Of a stretch of DNA of 64,000 nt, positions 56,910 through 64,000 are shown in pieces. Positions within the stretch are counted from its first letter, which is position 1, and each line of letters begins with the position of its first letter. Below the pieces are notes generated by a model that saw only the letters and a program-made list of their open reading frames with translations, ran no database searches and was not told the origin of the DNA. The stretch comes from Medicago truncatula (lineage: Eukaryota > Streptophyta > Magnoliopsida > Fabales > Fabaceae), in the NCBI RefSeq assembly GCF_003473485.1, contig NC_053045.1:55160494-55224493 (forward strand), written 5' to 3'. The position numbers and the translations under genes were made by a program.

Positions 56910-58835
56910 TTATTTATATTATATATTAAATAATTTATTTATTTTTGGTGCACAATTATTTTATTTATTTTAATCATTTAAGCATAAACCTAAATCTAAA
57001 AGTTGCTTAATTACTACAATAACCGCTCCCTTTTTCTGGTGTACAATTTTTTAGGGATATTTTAGATGTTTTTTATTTGGCTAAGCACTACGATTTATAC
57101 TATTTTATGAGTTGACTTGAATTTTTTAGACACTTAGGTGTAAATAATGATGGCGTGTATGGACACTTAGGTGTCTATAGGATATATGGAATGACATCAA
57201 AATTATTGCGCACGATGATACATGTTATTTTTTACGATAGTGAGTATGAAAAGGGGAACTATAGTAAAGTGTCTATTGAGTATCCATTGTCATCACTGCT
57301 TATATTATCCCATAATTTATCCGTCATTCATTGATGTGTAGCAAACAATACATGTTACTACTCTCTAACAATACCGTAAACTGAACGTGTTGATATCATT
57401 GGAGAGATGAAATTGTGGTGTGGTGTGTTCCACTGCCAGCAACATGCGGAAAACAATCCAATAATATCGTATTAGCCCCCCCGAGGGTTCCGCTGATCAA
57501 TGACATCATCTTCATGATTCGAATTGACTTATGCGGAAAATGTGTGGCTGTGTTGAAAAGTATATGCATGCATTAAGACCGTACGTGATTTGTAGTTATA
57601 TATTAGTTATGAACCTTTACTCCAAATCAAATTACACAAAAATGTGGACCAGATCTTCTATATTATCATCTCTTCCGTAATAGATTTTATCAAAGATCAA
57701 TTTTGACAATAAACTCATAGCTATTATATGTGGTATATTTTGCCCTAATATTATTATATGTTAGTTATACTTTACATCAATCAAAGTTATGAGTTCATTG
57801 TGTCTTTATACTATTAAAATATTGTGAATCATCAAAAACCAGCGTGTGATTTTATTTTTGGATCAAATGATTATTTTAAAAATTGCCTATAAAAGAGACT
57901 GATTTCAAAATTTAGTTTCTATGTGATTGAAAAATAAGTGTGAGAAGTTTCAAAACATTTAGTAACAAAAGTAATGAATGACTGATGGTGCTTAATATCA
58001 ATTTAATGTTTCTTAAGTAATTTATAATCGTAAACACCTTCAGATATTTTGTTATGAGTAAACTCCTTTAAATATGGCATACCAGGAGTACCATATATCT
58101 TGAAGCAGTTTTTTCATAGATGGGGGATCAAGGAAGCCGTAAGACACTATTACTGGAATAAGTTGAAATGATACATGTTAAAAAGATTTAATTTAAGATT
58201 AATATTACAGCCAAAAATTCTAAAATGTACTCACCAAAAGAAAATTGTCAGAAAATATTGTTTATATTAACCAAATTCAAAAATAAAATACAAATACATG
58301 GAATTCGATCTGTCAAGAGATATCAGTTTACTGTTTTGAAAATATTTACCGTCTCTCTGTGCATGTTTCCTTCATCTTGAATTATATAATTGCCCTTGAT
58401 AATTTAACTATTATCTATTTATTTATGTAACGACCGTTTGATCATTTTTGTTAATTATATATGGGGTAACATCAACAAAAAAAATATCAACTTTCTTTAC
58501 ACTGTATTTACGTGACAGTTGAAGTTAGTTTGGTCAGCTTTAACTAACTTTAATAGCCCGAAAATTGTTTTCTCAGTTCAAATCATGACTTTTTAGTAAA
58601 ATTCTTCAAATCAGACTTTGGAATAATATTATTTCACTATCTCAACTAACATAATAACGAAAACACAGGACGCCACAATTTGAAGAGTCTGGCTTTTACG
58701 TTGAAAAATGCTTTGGAAAATATGTTTAAACGTGAATCTTGCAGTGCAAACGTATACCAAACACGTACTACTTATTTACCAATTAATTATGGGCTAAACT
58801 CCAATATTTACGAAAGTGAACAAGCTATTGTATTC
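56910..58835. other. Intergenic, no gene recognised
   Basis: AT-rich. GACACTTAGGTGT occurs twice near 57128 and 57161, possibly a decayed small element. No supported coding sequence. Confidence 0.4.
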
Positions 58836-58838
58836 CTA

Positions 58839-59287
58839 GAGTGTGTTTGGATGAGGGAATGTTTTGAGGGAATTTCATTGTTTAGATAACAATTTGAAGA
58901 ATTTTTAAAACGATGAAAATTTATGAAGTATTTTGTTCAAGTTAAATTTAAAGAATTTCAAATGACACCTAAAAGTTAAGAATTTCAAAATCCTTCACTG
59001 TTCTATTTTTTCAAATTTTGCATTTTGGTCCCCAAATTTCCCAAAATTTACAATTTGACCCCAATAAATTTTCAAAAATTGAAAATTGACCCCTAATTTT
59101 AATTTTAAAATTTGGCCCAAAAAACTTAAAATTTATAAAAATTGCCCAAAAATTATGATAATGAAATTTTTTATTACTCCATCCAAACAAAAATATTGAG
59201 AAATGAAAGTAATTTAATTGAATCATTTAAATTGCCTAGAATTCTAAATTCTTTAAAATTTTCCAATTACCTCATCCAAACACACAC
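58839..59287. mobile_element. Tourist-like MITE, 449 bp
   Basis: Ends GAGTGTGTTTGGATGAGG and, reversed, GTGTGTGTTTGGATGAGG. Flanking trinucleotides CTA and TTA would be a one-mismatch TWA-type duplication. Interior has TTTGGCCC/CCAAATTT repeats. Confidence 0.7.
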
Positions 59288-59299
59288 TTAGTTTATTTT

Positions 59300-60080
59300 G
59301 GCATGTATGTAAGTAAACTAGTAGCTTGTAGTTGTTGTAACAATTTGTTTCTTAGCTTATTTTGGCATGTATGTAAACATTAAAAATTATGCACTCTATA
59401 TTAAATACATAATTTTGTAATAAAAAATGTTTATTTTCAATAAAATAGATCATTATTATTTTGTACTAAGATAATTTTGTAGCTATCTTAACTAATACTA
59501 CAATGTAATAATATTGAATAGAATAGAATAGAATAGAATAGGGAAAGAAACTTGTTAGGTCAGGTGTTGTTTTCAACTGAAAAATAATCTAAATCACAAA
59601 TTTTAATCAAGTGAGGTAAACGGTTAATTAGGATTGATTGTTTTTTTTCTTTTCTTTTGTGACAATATTGTTCTTGTTTCTTCTAAAAACGGATCTGTTC
59701 ACATACAGTTTTTTTTTGGTTAAATTAGTGTTCGCATGCATGTGCGTACACTCTTTTAAACACTTTCTTTAACACTCATTCTTTTATTGACTAAAATTAA
59801 TGTATGTTCCACCACTTTAAGTAAAACTCATTTCCAAAGTGTGAAACTCACTTTGATTTAAACCAATGAAAAAGTAAGTATTTGAAAGAGTATTTATAAA
59901 AGAGTGTTGCTAGCACTACTCTTAAAAAGAGATTAAGACTCAACGAGTGTTTACAGAAGTATTAAAAATCACCCATCAAAGATATCATCGCATGAGAGTT
60001 AAACGAACTCATGACCTCGCGAGTAAATCTACTCTTTAACAACTCAGCCAGGTCTTCATTGCTTCAATTTTAAATTACAT
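59300..60080. other. Intergenic, repeats only
   Basis: A GGCATGTATGTAA duplication (59299, 59363), a short (GAATA)n run at 59515-59540 and a decayed tRNA-like SINE piece on the minus strand at 59985-60060. No gene. Confidence 0.4.
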
Positions 60081-60081
60081 A

Positions 60082-60336
60082 CTACCTCCGTCCCTAAATA
60101 TAGGAGCCTTTTGCAAAAATTACGGAGATTAGGAAAGTTAGTTGTAGTATTAAATTTGTATATAATTACTATTGTTTTTACAATTTTATCCTTAAGAGAG
60201 AGAGTTAATTCATGTTTTCAACATAATATTTATTGTTGATTGAAGAAAAAGATGCAAAATAAATAAGGGTAAGTTGGTAAAGAAATAATTAATGTACTTG
60301 AAAATACCAAAGGATCTTATAAATTAGAGACGAAAG
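60082..60336. mobile_element. Stowaway MITE, about 255 bp
   Basis: Left CTACCTCCGTCCCTAAATATAGGAGCC pairs with reversed right CTTTCGTCTCTAATTTATAAGATCC, with TA at each side (60080-60081, 60337-60338). Confidence 0.78.
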
Positions 60337-60534
60337 TACCGGTAGTATGAAGTGAATTCCTCCTAGTATGTTACACCGGTGTTGCTACTATAAGTACGGT
60401 GCGCGCCTCACATTGCTTTTAAGCCACTTTAATTTTTTTCTCCAGGGACTTGAAATTAAATACTTAATCACCGTTGGTAACCAGACTCTCACATATATTG
60501 GTCCTAAAGTCTTCAGAAACTTCAATCTCCATCA

Positions 60535-61365
60535 AAGTTTGGACAATTGCTTTTTTAACATAAAAACTTACTAAAGATACAAGTAAAATACTTAAATGTC
60601 TCTAGCGGTAGTTAACTACTATTCATGAACCGCCACATTACCGCTGGAAAATTGCTTTTCTGTTCTCTCTCATCCCTGCCATCTCTGTTCTCTCTAACTA
60701 CCAAACTCTTGTTAGAAACAAATCTCAATTAACAAACTCAGTGTTATAGACAAAGTGTTTGTTTGATTATTAATTAATTTTTTGTACCAATATGATTCTT
60801 TCATTGCTAAAAAAGAATATGATTTTTTCATCCTTTTTTACGGTATTTTTCTTTTCATATTTAATTAACAATTTGAAATAACCAGAAGCATGAGCTGTAA
60901 GTTGAGAATAAGTTGCTTTCACAAGCTTAAAGGAGCATGATATAGAAACTGAACCATAAGTTGAAGTAATGGTATTTATCATGAAGAAGAGTTAAGTGGT
61001 TATGTTGTTCTTATTTGTTGGGTTGGTACACAAGTGAAATATGATTGGTAGATTCGATGTTTCAAAAGAGTTACTTACAATTTGACCAAAGTGTGATGCA
61101 ATTTGATCACCGGATTCCATCTGGATATATGTGGTGCAGTAGTTGAAATAGATGAAGAAGATGAAGAGCTTGTTGAGAGAGAATAGAGAGAACAGAAAAG
61201 CAATTTTTTAGCGGTAGTTGACTACTGCTGACCCCAACGGTAATTAACGGTTATCGGATTCTCAACGGTAGTTAACTACCGCTAGGGGTATTTCAGTATT
61301 TTACTTGTGTCAATGTAAAATTTTCAAGATTAGAAAAGCAATTTTCTAAAGTCTGAACTGAAAAG
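60535..61365. mobile_element. Inverted-repeat element with AGCGGTAGTTAAC arms
   Basis: ACAAGTAAAATACTTAAATG TCTCTAGCGGTAGTTAACTA at 60578-60620 pairs with the reversed 61260-61312. AATTGCTTTTCTGTTCTCTC (60650-60670) pairs with 61180-61205. The outer AATTGCTTTTTTAACATAAA (60544) pairs loosely with the reversed 61327-61345. About 830 bp, no open frame; family unknown. Confidence 0.6.
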
Positions 61366-61475
61366 GCCCATGTTTTGAAAGATATTTGTCCAACGCAAAT
61401 TAATGTCTTATTTTGGCCAAGTAAGTATACTACACTTATACACATTAGGAAGGCCCGATAATAGTAATATTTAAA

Positions 61476-61635
61476 GAAAAGTAATATTTAGATAACTATT
61501 TTGTCACAATTTTTCCTTTCATATTCATATTATATTTTTAATTTTTCTCTATTGTTTTGGTTTTCATGTCAATATTTAATTTTCTTTGTGAATTTATAGT
61601 TTGTCACACAAATGGTTGTGCAAATAACACATCTC
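61476..61635. mobile_element. GAGAAATG-family MITE, 160 bp
   Basis: Left end GAAAAGTAATATTTAGATAAC, right end reversed GAGATGTGTTATTTGCAC. Flanked by ATATTTAAA at 61467-61475 and 61636-61644 (9 bp, perfect). Confidence 0.8.
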
Positions 61636-61649
61636 ATATTTAAAAGGAT

Positions 61650-62440
61650 ACTTGAAATTTAAATTTAAAATAGTTGTTTTGCATTGTAAACAACAATTTG
61701 CATACTTTTAAGAAGTTCAATTCATCACTTTTCATCACAATTCAATACAATATTCCATTTATGTTTCCTTAACCAATGAGTTAAAGCTACTCTTTAGTAT
61801 TTCCCTATTTAAAAAATAAAATAAAAAACCTCTATGTCTTCTTAAAATAAAAATAAAAACTCTATGTCTTACCTAAGCAATATTACATAGGTTAAGATAA
61901 CTACAATTATATTTTTTTTTTTTTGTACAAACTAAACTTATAATATTTTTAATTGAAAAAAACAATTATTTATTACAAAATCATGTAATATAAAATGCAT
62001 AATTTTCAAGATAAATTTACTATTTTTTATTCCTTATAACTATGAGTATGCACATGATAGAAAAAGTTTATTTCCCTGATTGTCGTCTACTCAATGTCAC
62101 AAAATGGAGCATATGTTTCTCCATTGTATCTCGAATTACAATACACATCTAGACAAGCCAAATACATTATTGTTTTCGTCTTTAATATACAAAAATGAAG
62201 GATGGGGATTTTTTATATACCTTGTTGCTTCTTGAATTGTAAGATTTGTTTGCTTTTTTTTTTTTTTTTCCCCCTCTCATTTCAAGGCAACCGAATTACC
62301 CACTAAAATATTTTGGTCAGTGATGGTGACTTGACAACCAAAAAGAAGAAGAAATCTGGGGAAGAATGATGAGCGCAAGTTAAAGAAACATGTGGAAAAT
62401 ATAAATTGCGTTTTCGTGAGTGCACCATGTCCATCATTCA
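61650..62440. other. Intergenic, no gene recognised
   Basis: AT-rich, with a short duplicated CCTCTATGTCTTCTTAAAAT / AAACTCTATGTCTTAC segment near 61830-61870. No coding sequence. Confidence 0.4.
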
Positions 62441-62445
62441 TAAAT

Positions 62446-62626
62446 GAGAAATGATATCCGAACATTCATTTGTGATAACTTTGCTGTAACTTTCTTTCTC
62501 ATACTCACATTTTTTTTAAATTATTTCTCTGTTGCTTTGATTTTCGTACAAATACCTATTATTTCTTTGCAAATTATGGTTGTCCCCGTAAGTTATAAAC
62601 TAAAGGTTGTTCAAATAACACTTCTC
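62446..62626. mobile_element. GAGAAATG-family MITE, 181 bp
   Basis: Ends GAGAAATGATATCCGAAC and, reversed, GAGAAGTGTTATTTGAAC. Flanked by TTCATAAAT at 62437-62445 and 62627-62635 (9 bp, perfect). Confidence 0.87.
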
Positions 62627-62639
62627 TTCATAAATAAGG

Positions 62640-64000
62640 ATAAGGGTAGTGTAAAAATAGAAGGTACGTGATGAACAAAAATTTATTCCAATGACATTTC
62701 TCTGCAATTGCATTTGGAAAGAGAAGGAAAAATTTCAGTGTAGCTCATTCATATGATTTTTGAAATTAAAAATAGTCCATATCGATCACTAATTTTAATC
62801 AATGAGAATTAACATGATTAAGATAGGCAAAGAAGGCAACTACTCAAAACTAAAAAGGGCTCAAGCTCGAAAATAATATTTTTGTGACAAATATTAATAT
62901 TATCCTAATTGCCTCGAGACCTTTCTCTGACGTCAATTGAAGAATTGAACCATCAGTAGTTCATAATAATCATCACCATATGCTTGTGAGCTTCATTTTC
63001 ACATAGCGCATGATGTATGTATTGTTGTAATTTGTGATTGGTATGTGACAGATAGAGCATGGTCGACATTGGGCATATAGTTGTAATTGCGACGGTGACA
63101 GAAGAATGGATTTCCACCTCAATTGGAGCTGGTCCTCCTCCTAAAAAGGGCATAGGGGTTATAAAAACATTATATTTTCAACACTCTTTTGTTTATTATT
63201 AGATTAGATGTAATTCACCAATATGGTAATATCCTACTCAAACTAGATAGAGCATAGTAACAAATTTTAAATCAAGTCTTCAAATCTGCATTTGATATAT
63301 AGCAGCTCCAATTCTCGAAGCTCATATTCGTTCTTGCCAGCAATAAAGCCTTAGGCCATAAGAGTTGACAAGCTCTCTCCAAAAGTGTCAGATCGGTTCG
63401 AGAGTAAGGTTACTAAAATCATTGTTTTAGGTCTACTGATAAAAAATTATTTGTCATTAATTTTTATATATATATATATATAAAAAAAAAAAAGAGACTT
63501 TATATGTAGACAATGAGGAGAGGAGACTCATATATTAAGATTTGTTTTAAACCCCATTGACTATTGAAAGTTATTGTTAGTCACGCTGAAGATAAATTGA
63601 TGGTGAAGTAAAAATAGTGTTTAAAACACATGCAACAACGGAATAAAGTTTGGATCTATTTTGCGCATAAATTATAAAATTATAAATTAGATACTAAAAG
63701 TGTACCTTTGTATCAATTCTTGAAGCATGAAAATTCTTCAATGATATGAAGACTCTATGTGTATCCACACCGAGACCAATTCTTACCCTCAACCTTTGAG
63801 TAGTGGAACTAAAAAACTATAGAGCATATTTCTATTTTGTATTCTTGTTGTTGTGTTGTGTGTTTTGATCAAATCACAAGTCTATTTATAAGTCACACAC
63901 ACTACTATTAAATTGAAAGTGTTGACTCATCTTAATGACTCTTTTAAATTCATATGGTCAATCATTGTAAAAAGCAATTAACATATGTCAATGCTAATTT
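62640..64000. other. Right end, no gene recognised
   Basis: No open frame with a recognisable domain. The last 400 bp (from about 63600) might be an LTR or gene flank but I cannot assign it. Confidence 0.4.

Noticed and set aside
63600..64000. Possible LTR at the right edge
   Set aside because: AT-rich, with CACACACAC-type motifs but no TG...CA ends, primer site or second copy in the window.

Overview
Plant nuclear DNA, from a dicot and most likely a legume close to Medicago. The support is AT-rich intergenic DNA, GT-AG introns, intronless G-type lectin receptor kinases of the legume/dicot LECRK type, an SPX-domain gene, a SHINE-type ERF gene and a dense load of Mutator, hAT, PIF/Harbinger and SINE-like insertions. 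Species is inferred, not proven.

Layout. 1-4.3 kb: two tandem copies of a class III peroxidase gene on the minus strand. The first has an intact exon 1 and runs off the left edge. The second is a pseudogene with a stop codon, a frameshifting insertion and a truncated receptor-kinase tail beside it. 4.29-9.12 kb: a complete Mutator-like element (126-bp terminal inverted repeats, perfect 9-bp target duplication, four-exon 964-residue transposase) inserted upstream of the peroxidase pseudogene. 9.7-33.4 kb: a large inverted duplication of receptor-like kinases in the order A(+), B(+), spacer, B'(-), A'(-). B and B' are canonical G-type lectin receptor kinases. A and A' have full-length open frames, but the catalytic aspartate of the kinase HRD-type motif is asparagine, so they look like pseudokinase receptors. 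A' is a chimera: its promoter and first 174 residues are almost identical to A, and its former 5' end is left as an orphan fragment just upstream. The spacer holds a UDP-glycosyltransferase fragment and LINE, MITE and simple-repeat debris.

33.4-39.7 kb: further broken receptor-kinase pieces, a copia fragment and MITEs. 40.1-42.2 kb (minus): a complete three-exon SPX-domain gene with two phosphate-response (P1BS) motifs in its promoter. 42.4-51.3 kb: no gene seen, many small transposons. 51.4-52.5 kb (minus): a two-exon SHINE-clade AP2/ERF gene (cuticle regulator). 53.1-64 kb: a 335-bp tandem triplication interrupted by a hAT element, several MITEs and an inverted-repeat element; no convincing gene.

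How it fits together: the receptor cluster appears to be a birth-and-death array in which pseudokinase and active-kinase lectin receptors are duplicated as a unit. The SPX gene carries the promoter sites expected of the PHR-SPX phosphate feedback loop. At least ten small elements carry recognisable target duplications, which allows many insertions to be dated relative to one another.
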